Source: Candidatus Polarisedimenticola svalbardensis (lineage in GTDB: Bacteria > Acidobacteriota > Polarisedimenticolia > Polarisedimenticolales > Polarisedimenticolaceae). Taken from it: DNA of 64,000 bases. The stretch covers positions 1 through 64,000 of the forward strand of contig JACXWD010000005.1 in assembly GCA_014764515.1 (NCBI GenBank), read 5' to 3'. The notes under the pieces were generated by a model. That model ran no database searches, was not told where the DNA came from, and saw nothing but the letters and a program-made list of their open reading frames with translations. Made by a program: the position numbers and the translations under genes. Below, one piece after another: positions 38,346 through 47,226 of the stretch; the first letter of the stretch is position 1; each line of letters opens with the position of its first letter.

Positions 38346-39830
38346 CTACAGGAAGAACACCAGGGTCACCAGCACGAAGATCGGCACCAGGATCGGCAGT
38401 GACCAGCGCAGCAGGTAGCCGAAGAACGACGGCATGGCCACACCGGCCTCCTCGGCGATCGCCTTGACCATGAAGTTGGGCGCGTTGCCGATGTAGGTGT
38501 TGGCGCCCATGAAGACCGCACCGGCGGAAACCGCCAGCAGGTATTGGGTCTTCTCCGCCATCAGCCTGCCGACGGCGTCCACTTCGGCAATTCCCGGGTA
38601 GAACTGGCCCAGTTGGGTGTTGAAGAACGTCAGGTAGGTCGGCGCGTTGTCCAGGAACGAGGACAGGCCTCCGGTGACCCAGAAATATTGCCAGGGTTCC
38701 TGGACGGCGGCGATCAGTCCGGCCAGGCTGCCGTTCTCTCCCGCTTTCAGGATCGCCAGGGCCGGGATGATGGTCATGAAGATGCCGGCGAAAAGGTAGG
38801 CCACCTCACGGATCGGCTCCCAGCTGAAACCGTTGGCCTCACGGAGGCTCTTGCGGGTGGTAACCATGGAGAGGATACCCAGGAGAATGATGAGTCCGTC
38901 CCGGGACAGGTTCTGGATCCCGACGTGGATGCCGAGAATGTTGATATCCCCCGGCCGCCAGACACCGGACATCAGCACGGCGGCCATGATCCCGCCCAGG
39001 AACAACAGGTTGTGCAGCCCGCTTACGCTGAGAGGCACTTTGTCGCCTGCCTCGGCCTCGACTTCCGCCGGGCGCTCCTCCTTGCGGAAGTACCAGGTGT
39101 CGATTGCGAAGAACAGAACGAGAAGGATCAGTGCTGTCATGGACATGCTGGGAAACAGGTGCATGGTCCAGAAGAAGCTGACGCCGTGGAGGAACCCGAG
39201 GAACAAGGGGGGGTCGCCCAGGGGTGTCAGGGAGCCGCCGATGTTCGCTACCAGAAAAATAAAGAACACGACGACGTGGACCTTGTGCTTGCGCTGCATA
39301 TTGGCCCGCAGGATCGGGCGGATCAGCAGCATGGCGGCGCCGGTGGTGCCGACCCAGGATGCGATGATCGTTCCCAGCGCCAGGATTCCGGTGTTCACCG
39401 ACGGCTTGCCGGCCAGGGTGCCCTTCACGACGATCCCGCCGGCGGCGGTAAACAGCCCCCACAGCAGGATGATGAACGGGATGTAATCCAGAAAATAGAT
39501 GTGCAGGATCTCGTGAGCCGCCTCGCCCCGGAAGACCAGGAGCGCCGGTAGTGCGAAAATCAGCGCCCACATGAGGGAGACCTTGGGATAGTGGTGATGC
39601 CAGAACCGGGGCGCCGCCAGGGGCAGGACGGCGATGGACAGCAGGACGCCGACAAACGGAAGCACGGTCCATAACGGGAACCGCTCTCCCAAGCCGCCGT
39701 GGGTTGATTCGCCATGGTCCGCCATCAGGGCAGGATCATGGGATGTTTCGCCGGCAGTCGGCTCTGAAGCAACAGCCGGAATGGCAAGGATCAAGAGCCC
39801 CAGCAGGGTGATCATCAGGGTGCGCCGCAT
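38346..39830 (-). CDS. NhaD/CitMHS-type ion or organic-anion transporter
   Basis: 494 residues from ATG 39830, with GGAGAGGAGA upstream. A cleavable-looking first segment (MRRTLMITLLGLLILAIPAVAS) and a His-rich hydrophilic stretch precede about eleven membrane segments. The repeated motif WVGTTGAAMLLIRP and SLTPLGDPPLFLGFLHG match the IT superfamily (ArsB/NhaD/CitMHS_2), in which two re-entrant loops form the transport site. NhaD-type sodium/proton exchange or dicarboxylate transport are both possible. It reads leftwards, away from the small peptide gene at 40038. Confidence 0.85.
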   Translation of the reverse strand: MRRTLMITLLGLLILAIPAVASEPTAGETSHDPALMADHGESTHGGLGERFPLWTVLPFVGVLLSIAVLPLAAPRFWHHHYPKVSLMWALIFALPALLVFRGEAAHEILHIYFLDYIPFIILLWGLFTAAGGIVVKGTLAGKPSVNTGILALGTIIASWVGTTGAAMLLIRPILRANMQRKHKVHVVVFFIFLVANIGGSLTPLGDPPLFLGFLHGVSFFWTMHLFPSMSMTALILLVLFFAIDTWYFRKEERPAEVEAEAGDKVPLSVSGLHNLLFLGGIMAAVLMSGVWRPGDINILGIHVGIQNLSRDGLIILLGILSMVTTRKSLREANGFSWEPIREVAYLFAGIFMTIIPALAILKAGENGSLAGLIAAVQEPWQYFWVTGGLSSFLDNAPTYLTFFNTQLGQFYPGIAEVDAVGRLMAEKTQYLLAVSAGAVFMGANTYIGNAPNFMVKAIAEEAGVAMPSFFGYLLRWSLPILVPIFVLVTLVFFL

Positions 39831-40037
39831 CACGTTCTCCTCTCCCCGAGCCTTACGGGAGTCGCCTATCTTAGCGTTTTGGCTCATATAATCCAGAAAA
39901 ACCTGTTATCCGGGCGATCTCTTACAAAAACGATGTTGCGGCGCACCTTACTCCCCAGCACTATTGTGGACAGCAGATGGCGACAATTGCCGTTTGAGTC
40001 TTGTTGGCGCGAGACATACAACAGTAGGGAGCCTCAC

Positions 40038-40232
40038 ATGTCCAGCAAAGGTACGAACAGACGACCCAGCTATACCGGGCCGGAGATCCGTACGATCCCC
40101 GTTTCCGAGCTGCTGGAAATGATCGGTCCGGCCCAGGGATTCTCCAGCGGCGTTGGCACCCCCAACGATCCGATGGCGACCTACCCCTCAGCTTTCGGCC
40201 CCGGCACTGGTGGAAACATCAGCAAGAACTGA
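40038..40232 (+). CDS. 64-residue RiPP-precursor-like peptide
   Basis: ATG 40038 follows TAGGGAG at normal spacing. The product has an N-terminal stretch that looks like a leader (YTGPEIRTIPVSELLEMIG), followed by GPAQGFSSGVG and a Gly/Pro/Ser-rich, uncharged tail ending FGPGTGGNISKN. A short 'P-E-I-x-x-I-x-x-x-E-L-L-x-x-x-G' leader with a low-complexity core is the layout of many ribosomally made, modified peptides. No maturation enzyme is adjacent; the nearest radical SAM candidate is 14 kb away. It is convergent with the gene at 40219, sharing 14 bases. Function is not known, and a small structural protein is an alternative. Confidence 0.62.
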   Translation: MSSKGTNRRPSYTGPEIRTIPVSELLEMIGPAQGFSSGVGTPNDPMATYPSAFGPGTGGNISKN

Positions 40233-41115
40233 TCCGTCTGTTTGCCAATATTGCTGATCCCCCCGCGATGATTATCACTGCGTAGAGAATCCCACGGTGG
40301 AGCAATGTGCCTGCGGCAGCGCTGGCCGGGTCGATCCCGACCTGGGTGAACAGACCTATCAGTGCGAATTCGGTGACGCCCAGGCCGCCTGCGCCTGCCA
40401 GAACGCCGGCGGTGGTGCCAACGGCCAGAACCGCCGCCATCTCCAGGAACGAGCCGCCGATCCCAAGAGCCTGGAACACCAGGCTGCAGGCCACGCAGAG
40501 CATGGACCAGGACAGGGCGGCCAGACCGATATCCATGGCCAGTTCCCCGTTCCGGGACTCCGGCCCCAGCACAGGTTCAAGCACGATTCGGGTCCTGCCC
40601 CGGGTGAGCTGCCAGGCCCACCGCCTCAACAGGAAAAACAGCGCCACCAGCATCAACGCCCCGGTCCCTCCCCAGAGGAACGGCGGGCCTCCTGCTGCCA
40701 GGGCGGCGATGCCGAAGAGGGTCAACCCGCCCAGGATATTGGTGGCCTGATCCGCAAGCGCCCAGCCCCAGGCCAGGGGAAACTCCCATCCGGTCTCCCG
40801 GCGGATCCCAGCCGCCCGGTACAGGCCGCCGCCTATCTTGACCGCAGGCGTGACCAGGTTGATGAACGCGCCGGCCAGGATCAGGCGCAGAACGGTTCGG
40901 GAGCGCACCTGGCCGTACCTTCTGGCGACCCGGGTCGCCTTGAAGGTCCAGATGAGGAAACGGGCAGCCAGGGGTAGAAGGGACAGGGCCAGAAGCCCGG
41001 CATCCGCATCCCTGGCCGCGGCGAACACGGTCCGGGGATCGAGGGAAATCACCAGCCAGACCACCGCCGCGACACAGGCCGCAATCAGCACGATCTTTCC
41101 CACCCGCAACCACAT
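40219..41115 (-). CDS. Flippase-like membrane protein (lysylphosphatidylglycerol synthase TM / UPF0104 type)
   Basis: 298 residues from ATG 41115 with GGGAG upstream; about eight membrane segments. Family features are LRLILAGAFINLVTPAVKIGG (compare the conserved GxxxNxxxPxxxGG motif) and GTTAGVLAGAGGLGVTEFAL (compare PGGLGxxE). Relatives are putative lipid flippases, including the membrane half of MprF and YbhN-like proteins. The substrate lipid is unknown. It is divergent from moaA. Confidence 0.85.
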   Translation of the reverse strand: MWLRVGKIVLIAACVAAVVWLVISLDPRTVFAAARDADAGLLALSLLPLAARFLIWTFKATRVARRYGQVRSRTVLRLILAGAFINLVTPAVKIGGGLYRAAGIRRETGWEFPLAWGWALADQATNILGGLTLFGIAALAAGGPPFLWGGTGALMLVALFFLLRRWAWQLTRGRTRIVLEPVLGPESRNGELAMDIGLAALSWSMLCVACSLVFQALGIGGSFLEMAAVLAVGTTAGVLAGAGGLGVTEFALIGLFTQVGIDPASAAAGTLLHRGILYAVIIIAGGSAILANRRISSC

Positions 41116-41200
41116 GGCGGCATGGTACTCCCTAACCTGCGCTGTGATATCGTGAAACCGACGAATACGCGGCGGGACGGGATCTCCGAGGGACGGCTTG

Positions 41201-42193
41201 ATGGCATTGCGCGACCGATTCAATCGGCTCCATGACGACCTGCGGGTGTCGGTGACCGACCGGTGCAACCTGCGCTGTTCCTACTGCATGCCGGAAGAAC
41301 CGGTCTGGTTCCCCCGGGATCAGATCCTGGATTACGAGGAGATGCACCGCCTGATTCAGGTTCTTGTGGAGCACGGCGTTCGCAAGGTCCGGGTTACCGG
41401 AGGAGAGCCTCTGGTCAGGAAGGATCTCACCCGGTTCATCAGCCTCCTGGCCGGCAGCGATGGAATCGAAGATATTTCCCTGACCACCAATGGGGTTCTG
41501 CTGGAGGCGATGGCCCGGCCGCTGGCCGATGCCGGCCTCACCCGGGTCAACGTCAGCCTGGACACCCTGGATCCGGCGCGCTTCCGGCAGCTGACCCGCA
41601 GGGACGACCTGGACAAGGTTCTGGCCGGCCTGGATGCGGCTGCCGCTTCCGGATTGACGCCGTTGAAGATCAACACCGTCCTGCTCAAGGGGATCAACGA
41701 GGACGAGGCGGAACGGTTCGTGGAAACCGCACGGGACAAGGGCTGGGAGGTCCGGTTCATCGAATTCATGCCTCTCGAGAACAGCGGCACCTGGGACCTG
41801 AGCCAGGTCGTCACCGGGAAAGAGGTCCTGGAGCGGCTACGTGCGCACTGGGACCTGGATCCGGACCCGTCCGCCGATCCGTCCGCCCCGGCGTCCCGGT
41901 TCCTGTTCCGTGACGGCAGGGGCAGGGTCGGATTCATCAATTCCATCTCCCAGCCGTTTTGCGGCGATTGCAGCCGGCTGCGCCTTACCGCCGACGGCAA
42001 GTTCCGGGTATGCCTGTATGACCAGGCGGAGATCGATCTGAAGACTCCGTTACGACAGGGCGCGACCGATGGGGAACTGGCCGGCCTGATCCACGATGCC
42101 TTGCAGGAGAAGGGCAGGGGAGGGGCGCTGGAAATCCTGGAACGCCAGGAGCCGTTGCCCGGGAACCGGACCATGCACCAGATCGGCGGGTAA
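41201..42193 (+). CDS. moaA: GTP 3',8-cyclase, molybdenum cofactor biosynthesis
   Basis: The radical SAM enzyme making the first molybdopterin intermediate from GTP. 330 residues. The N-terminal cluster is CNLRCSYC (CX3CX2C). The C-terminal cluster is CGDCSRLRLTADGKFRVC, binding GTP. The protein ends in the conserved Gly-Gly tail (MHQIGG). ATG 41201 (after TTG 41198) has GAGGGAC eight bases upstream. No other moa genes are adjacent. It implies molybdoenzymes in this organism. Confidence 0.96.
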   Translation: MALRDRFNRLHDDLRVSVTDRCNLRCSYCMPEEPVWFPRDQILDYEEMHRLIQVLVEHGVRKVRVTGGEPLVRKDLTRFISLLAGSDGIEDISLTTNGVLLEAMARPLADAGLTRVNVSLDTLDPARFRQLTRRDDLDKVLAGLDAAAASGLTPLKINTVLLKGINEDEAERFVETARDKGWEVRFIEFMPLENSGTWDLSQVVTGKEVLERLRAHWDLDPDPSADPSAPASRFLFRDGRGRVGFINSISQPFCGDCSRLRLTADGKFRVCLYDQAEIDLKTPLRQGATDGELAGLIHDALQEKGRGGALEILERQEPLPGNRTMHQIGG

Positions 42194-42196
42194 AGC

Positions 42197-42520
42197 TCAG
42201 GCGTCGGAGGAGACCAGTCCTGCCCGAATCGCGAACCGGACCAGCCCCGGGATGTCGTGGATGTCGAGACGCTCCATGAGTTGGGCCCGGTGAGTCTCCA
42301 CCGTCTTCACCGAGACACCCAGGTCGGCAGCGATCTCCTTGGTGGAGCGGCCCTCGGCGATCAGCTGCAGGATCTCCCGCTGCCGGGCGGTGAGACCGCC
42401 CAGGGGGTCGGCGGCCGGCTCGTCACTGCGCAGGAACATCTCCACCACCTGCTTCGAGATCGAGGGGCTGAGGTAGGTGTCGCCTCGCAACACCGTCTTG
42501 AGAGCGGTTTCAAGGTCTCT
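42197..42520 (-). pseudogene. Truncated LuxR/NarL-family response regulator (receiver domain lost)
   Basis: From the end backwards the sequence is a normal NarL-type output domain: LTARQREILQLIAEGRSTKE, VSVKTVETHRAQLMERL and LVRFAIRAG, preceded by the linker LETALKTVLRGDTYLSPSIS that normally follows 'GYLLKDA' of the receiver. At about 42520 homology stops: the upstream codons (to 42754) are the antiframe of a plus-strand fragment and have no receiver residues. There is no ribosome-binding site at the junction. It is most likely a dead remnant, though a free DNA-binding domain cannot be excluded. Confidence 0.75.
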
Positions 42521-42739
42521 GGAGGCGGCGCCCTGGACCTGGTGTTCGATTGGGCCGCCCTGGTGGTGGCCGGTTACCACCTGATCCAGTCCGAGACGCC
42601 CAACTTTGCCGTGGAAGTGGTCGCCGGTCAGACCGCCGGCGCCACCACCCTGACCCTGCCGGACGGAGCGAACACGACTCCGGCCCTGACCTTCTTCCAG
42701 GTCCGGGGGGCCAACATCTGTGACCAGGAAGGGCCCTGA
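42521..42739 (+). pseudogene. Orphan 3' end of a secreted-protein gene (C-terminal module)
   Basis: Reads ALDLVFDWAALVVAGYHLIQ, later FFQVRGANICDQEGP and stop. This is the same kind of FN3-like C-terminal module seen at the ends of the subtilase, the Cys-rich protein, the acylase and the carboxypeptidase. No start, signal peptide or upstream domain exists; it starts exactly where the LuxR-type regulator breaks off on the other strand. The simplest reading is one deletion that removed the heads of two divergent genes. Confidence 0.65.
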
Positions 42740-42755
42740 CCCGCATATTGCCATA

Positions 42756-42784
42756 TTGACATCGTCCCCCGAACGTCGTACTCA
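42756..42784 (+). promoter_or_regulatory. Possible promoter of the carboxypeptidase gene
   Basis: A perfect TTGACA (42756-42761), a 17-base spacer and a poor -10 TACTCA (42779-42784). If real, transcription begins near 42791, which would favour translation from ATG 42835 over ATG 42796. Confidence 0.3.
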
Positions 42785-42834
42785 AGGAGTGCGGAATGAA
42801 GGTCTGGAACTTACCGGGACCTTCGGGGGAAATT

Positions 42835-45800
42835 ATGACCTGCTGTGTCAAAACGTTGAGCATCGTCGCCTGCTTCGCTTTCCTGTTCGCCACGGCTGCC
42901 GGTTCGGCGGATCCGAGCCCGGATACAACGGTTTACCGTTTTCGGCTCACCGGTATCGACCCGGCTGCCGACATACCGTATGTGGATCGTCTCGGCATGG
43001 ATATTGCCGGATTCAACAGGAAGGGACGTACCGTCGATCTGGTGGGAACCAACGCCGACATGGCCCTGCTCGCGGAGCAGGGTTTCGAAATCGTCGTCCT
43101 GGAGGACCTGACCCGGACCGAGGAGACGGTGGCCGCGCTTTCGGACTACCTCAATCCGGCGGAAGTCAACGCCAGGATCGACCAGTACATCGCCGACTAC
43201 CCCGGCCTGATCATCAAGACACAGTATGCAACCACGGAGAACGGCCGGCCGGTGTATGCCATGAAGGTCTCCGACAACGCCGGAGCGGAAGAGGACGAAC
43301 CGGCGATCCTGTTCGTCGGCCAGCACCACGCCCGGGAGGTCATGACCCCGGAGATTACCATGGACATCATCGATCAGCTGCTCACCGGGTACGGTTTCGA
43401 CCCACAGATCACCGCCTGGGTCGAATCTCTGGAGATCTGGGTGATCGTCAGCCACAACCCGGACGGCGCCGACTACGTCTTTACCAACAGCTCCGGGTGG
43501 CGAAAAAACCGCCGCGACAACGGCGACGGCAATTTCGGAGTGGACCCGAACAGGAACTACCCGTTCCAGTGGGGAGCGTGTAACGGTTCCGACGGCTCCA
43601 CAAGCAGCGACACCTACCGTGGACCGTCTCCGGCCAGTGAGCCCGAAACATGGCAGGGGATCATGGAACTGGCCCGGGAGCAGCGGCCGGCCATCAACCT
43701 GTCGTACCACACCTACTCGGAACTCGTGATCATGCCGTACGGTTGCGACGGGTCGTATACGCCGGAGACGCCGACGTTTCGGGACTTGTCCTCCAGCCTG
43801 GCCACGAAACTGGTGAGCGATACCGGTGCCTACTGGTACGAGCCCGGGACCGGCTGGGAGATCCTGTACGCCGTGGACGGGGAGATGACCGACTGGTTCT
43901 ATGGCGAACTGGGCTCATTCGGCATGACGGTGGAAGCGAATTCTTCGTCGCAGGGGTTCCAGCCCAACTACGCCACCTGGCGGGACGATACGGTGGCCCG
44001 CAACCGCCCCGGTTGGCGCTACCTGCTGGACCGGTTCGGCGGCCCGATCATCCAGGGCCACGTCACCGATGCCTGCACCGGCGCACCTCTGGAGGCGACC
44101 ACTTCCCTGGACGAGGTGGTTTACACAAACGGGGAGACGCCCAGAACCTCCGAGCCGTCCCACGGCCGGATCGACTGGCCGGTGGTGCCCGGTACCTGGA
44201 ACCTGCGGGTCGCCCTGGATGGATACGTGGAGCAGGTCCGAACCCTGGAAGTCGATTTGGAGCCGGTGCTGCAGGAGTACCGGCTTGTCCCGACCGGTTC
44301 GTTCGGTCTCACGCTGAGCGGGTTCGCCATCGGCGACGCTGCCGGTGACGGCGACGGCGAGGCCGATCCCGGTGAGGAATTCGACCTTGCCGTCTCCCTC
44401 CACAACACCGGCGGCAACCTGACCGGCGTGACCGCGACCCTTTCAACTACCGACCCGAACGTCATCATCGTGGACGGTGCCTCGGCGTACGGCACCATGG
44501 CTACCGGGGCGCAAGCCGACGGCGACGGCTTCACCGTGCGTCTGTCAGGGATCGCGCCGGACGAGGCGATGGCGTTGATGAGCGTGACCTTCGGCGCCGA
44601 CCAGATTCTATGCACCTCCGGCGAGTCGTTCGCTCTCCGCATCACCACCGGTTCCAGGTCCTGCCCTTCCATCGGCGAGCCGCTGGACAACGACCCGGCG
44701 TGGCAGATACAGAATTCCGACCCCAGCGGCTGGGCGTTCGGTCCGCCGACCGGGAACGGCGGCAGCACCGGGCCGGCCGCCGCCGCCACCGGACTCAACG
44801 TCTACGGTACCGATCTGGCCGGATCGTACGGGGACTCGGCCCAATACACCCTGACCACCGGACCGTTCGACCTGCGAGGGGTGCGCCATGCCGAACTGCA
44901 GTACCGGCGATGGCTGTATAACGAGGCTGGATTCGATATCGCCCGGATTGAAATCTCAGTGGACGGCGGCCAGAACTGGAGCCAGATCTGGTCCGGGTTC
45001 GAGTACGGAGAGGGCTGGGACCTGCACCGGCTGGACATCGAGCAGCTTGCCGACTTTGAGGATGACGTCCGCTTCCGGTTCAGCCTGGAATCCGACGCCA
45101 ACACCAGCCGTCCGGGGATGTACATCGACGACATTTCGATCTGCGGCGAGGACGTGCCCCACGCGGCGGGCAAGTTGAAGTACCTGTCCCACACACTGGA
45201 CGATTCGGACCCGGATGGGGGCAACGGCAACGGCATCGTGGACGCCGGCGAAACCGTGGGGTTGGAGATTACCCTGCAGTCCAACCGGGACAGCGTGGCG
45301 GAAGGTGTCGAGGCGTTCCTGACCACCACCACCCCCGGCGTAACGGTGCGGACCGGCTATGCCGGATACGACGATATCCCGGCAGCCGGCACCGGGATCT
45401 CCCTGGCGCCCGGATTTTCGTTCACGGTGGATGAAAACGCCTGTGCGACACACATCCAGTTCCAGGTGGAGGCCCGCTGGAACGGCGGCGGCGCCGCCAG
45501 CAGCTTCACTGTCCCTGTGGGAGAGCTGACCCAGGTCGAGCTGATGCAGGATGACCTGGAGACCGACCAGGGTTGGACGGTCGGGGGGACCGCCACGGCC
45601 GGGCAGTGGGTCCGGGAGGATCCGTACTTCGTTGATGACGGTTTCGGAACAGCGGTACAGCCGGAGAACGACACCACCGCCGATCCGGGAGTGCTGGCAT
45701 GGATCACCGCCAACCCGAGGCCGAAGGGAAACTTCAATCCGGGCGACGGCGATGTGGATGGCGGAGCCGTCACGTTGGATTCCCCCGCGTTTGACGGGAC

Positions 45801-46413
45801 CGACGCCGAAAGTCTGATCGTGTCGTTCAACCGCTGGTTCGTCCGGAGAAATCCCGGGCAGTTCGATGCCAGCCGCTTCCGGGTGCTGGCCTCCGGCGAT
45901 GACGGCCAGAGCTGGTGGGAAGTGTCGATGCTGGATGCCGATAGCCCGTTCTGGGCGCCGGTCAGTCTTGACCTTGCGGAGGCGCTGCCGCCGACCGGCG
46001 CCATGCGGTTGAGGCTCGAGGTCCTGGATGACAATGGCGGATTCGGCGGAGACACACTGGTGGAAGGGTTAGTGGACGATTTCCTTGTTACACGGAAACG
46101 GCTCGAATGCGCGCCGTTCAACCCTCCGGCCCGCCAGGCGCCCAACGGGATCGGAGACACGCTGCAGGTGGGCAAATCGGGCAGTGGTCTCCGGCTTGAC
46201 TGGGTGTCTCCGGCTGTGGACGCCGGACACGACGGAGCCGATGCCTACCGGGTGTACCGATCGGAAAGCGCAGCAGCCGGTTACGGCCAAGTCGCCGGTC
46301 CGACGGCGGAGTTCCATGTGTTCATGGACGACCTGGTGTCCGGCCCGTTCGGGTATTACCTGATAACGGCTGAAAACAACGGCGGGACTTCAGGGGATGA
46401 ACCTGCGCCCTGA
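42835..46413 (+). CDS. Secreted M14 zinc carboxypeptidase with C-terminal beta modules
   Basis: 1192 residues from ATG 42835, which has GGGGGA and a clear signal peptide (MTCCVKTLSIVACFAFLFAT); ATG 42796 also has a good AAGGAG and is a real alternative. The M14 domain has zinc ligands His165 and Glu168 (GQHHAREVMTPE) and His292 (LSYHTYSEL), and the catalytic Glu367 (GMTVEANSS). The domain is followed by a carboxypeptidase-regulatory-like domain (about 402-490), several beta-rich domains with Ca-binding-like DGDGEADPGEE, two jelly-roll-like parts with VDGGQNW/DDGQSWW, and a C-terminal FN3-like module (DAYRVYRSESAAAGYG). It removes C-terminal residues from peptides outside the cell; specificity is unclear. 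Confidence 0.92.
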   Translation: MTCCVKTLSIVACFAFLFATAAGSADPSPDTTVYRFRLTGIDPAADIPYVDRLGMDIAGFNRKGRTVDLVGTNADMALLAEQGFEIVVLEDLTRTEETVAALSDYLNPAEVNARIDQYIADYPGLIIKTQYATTENGRPVYAMKVSDNAGAEEDEPAILFVGQHHAREVMTPEITMDIIDQLLTGYGFDPQITAWVESLEIWVIVSHNPDGADYVFTNSSGWRKNRRDNGDGNFGVDPNRNYPFQWGACNGSDGSTSSDTYRGPSPASEPETWQGIMELAREQRPAINLSYHTYSELVIMPYGCDGSYTPETPTFRDLSSSLATKLVSDTGAYWYEPGTGWEILYAVDGEMTDWFYGELGSFGMTVEANSSSQGFQPNYATWRDDTVARNRPGWRYLLDRFGGPIIQGHVTDACTGAPLEATTSLDEVVYTNGETPRTSEPSHGRIDWPVVPGTWNLRVALDGYVEQVRTLEVDLEPVLQEYRLVPTGSFGLTLSGFAIGDAAGDGDGEADPGEEFDLAVSLHNTGGNLTGVTATLSTTDPNVIIVDGASAYGTMATGAQADGDGFTVRLSGIAPDEAMALMSVTFGADQILCTSGESFALRITTGSRSCPSIGEPLDNDPAWQIQNSDPSGWAFGPPTGNGGSTGPAAAATGLNVYGTDLAGSYGDSAQYTLTTGPFDLRGVRHAELQYRRWLYNEAGFDIARIEISVDGGQNWSQIWSGFEYGEGWDLHRLDIEQLADFEDDVRFRFSLESDANTSRPGMYIDDISICGEDVPHAAGKLKYLSHTLDDSDPDGGNGNGIVDAGETVGLEITLQSNRDSVAEGVEAFLTTTTPGVTVRTGYAGYDDIPAAGTGISLAPGFSFTVDENACATHIQFQVEARWNGGGAASSFTVPVGELTQVELMQDDLETDQGWTVGGTATAGQWVREDPYFVDDGFGTAVQPENDTTADPGVLAWITANPRPKGNFNPGDGDVDGGAVTLDSPAFDGTDAESLIVSFNRWFVRRNPGQFDASRFRVLASGDDGQSWWEVSMLDADSPFWAPVSLDLAEALPPTGAMRLRLEVLDDNGGFGGDTLVEGLVDDFLVTRKRLECAPFNPPARQAPNGIGDTLQVGKSGSGLRLDWVSPAVDAGHDGADAYRVYRSESAAAGYGQVAGPTAEFHVFMDDLVSGPFGYYLITAENNGGTSGDEPAP

Positions 46414-47226
46414 TCACCGGGGCTTCCGCCTCTGCGAGAGCGGCACGACCAGCATCCGGCCGGTGAGGGCGTTGACGTCCACGTAGACGTCGGTGTCGAA
46501 GGTCGCCTTCAGGTTGGCGTAGGTGAACACCTCCGCCGTGGGCCCGGAGGCCAGGATCCGCCCTTCCTTGAGCAGGTAGATCCGGTCGCAGTATTCGGCG
46601 GCGATGTTCAGATCGTGGAGAACCGCCATGACACCGGTGGCCTCGTTATCGGACTGGTCCCGTATCAGATCGTACAGTTCCACCTGGTGGCGGATATCCA
46701 TGAAGCTGGAAGGCTCATCCAGAAGCAGGAAATCCGGTTCCTGTGCCAGGGCCCGGGCCGCAACCACCCGCTGGCGTTCACCGGCTGAGAGCTCCAGGAC
46801 CGGCCGGTGGGCGAACTCCAGGGCGCCGCATCGTTGAAGGGCGGTTCTTGCCTTGGCGATATCGCTTTCCGATTCAAAAGCCAGTCCTGCCAGGTGGGGA
46901 TGCCTGCCCATGAGCACCACCTCCAGGGCGTTGAACGAGAAACCGAAGACCGGTTCCTGGGGGACCACGGCCAGCGTGCGGGCGACGTCCCGGGTTGCCA
47001 TATCTTTCAGTTCCCGGCCTGCGAGGGTGGCCGATCCTTCGTACGGCCTCAGGACCCCGCTCAATACCTTGACCAGGGTGCTCTTGCCGGAACCGTTCGG
47101 TCCCAGGAGGCCGACGATCTCCCCTGGTCGAACCGACAGGTCTACACCGGCGAGAACCGGTCGCTCTCCATAGGAGAACCGCAGGTTCCGGACCTGGATG
47201 CCGCCGGCCGGCTCAGCGGAACTCAT
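46414..47226 (-). CDS. ABC transporter ATP-binding protein, FecE/BtuD type
   Basis: 270 residues. Walker A is GLLGPNGSGKST, the signature is LSAGERQRVVAARALA, and Walker B is DFLLLDEPSSFMD followed by a switch His in LHDLNIAAEYC. Sequence around VPQEPVFGFSFNALEVVLMGRHP is typical of the iron-siderophore/cobalamin group. It drives uptake with the permease and binding protein encoded just upstream; its start overlaps the permease end by 14 bases. This is the last gene of the long minus-strand run. Confidence 0.94.
   Translation of the reverse strand: MSSAEPAGGIQVRNLRFSYGERPVLAGVDLSVRPGEIVGLLGPNGSGKSTLVKVLSGVLRPYEGSATLAGRELKDMATRDVARTLAVVPQEPVFGFSFNALEVVLMGRHPHLAGLAFESESDIAKARTALQRCGALEFAHRPVLELSAGERQRVVAARALAQEPDFLLLDEPSSFMDIRHQVELYDLIRDQSDNEATGVMAVLHDLNIAAEYCDRIYLLKEGRILASGPTAEVFTYANLKATFDTDVYVDVNALTGRMLVVPLSQRRKPR

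Noticed and set aside
39994-40022. TTGAGT-17-TACAAC as promoter of the 64-residue peptide gene
   Set aside because: Transcription would start inside the Shine-Dalgarno sequence (40025-40031), leaving no usable leader.
42197-42754. The whole 185-codon minus frame as a functional regulator
   Set aside because: Its first ~78 codons are the reverse of a recognisable secreted-module fragment and have no receiver-domain residues.
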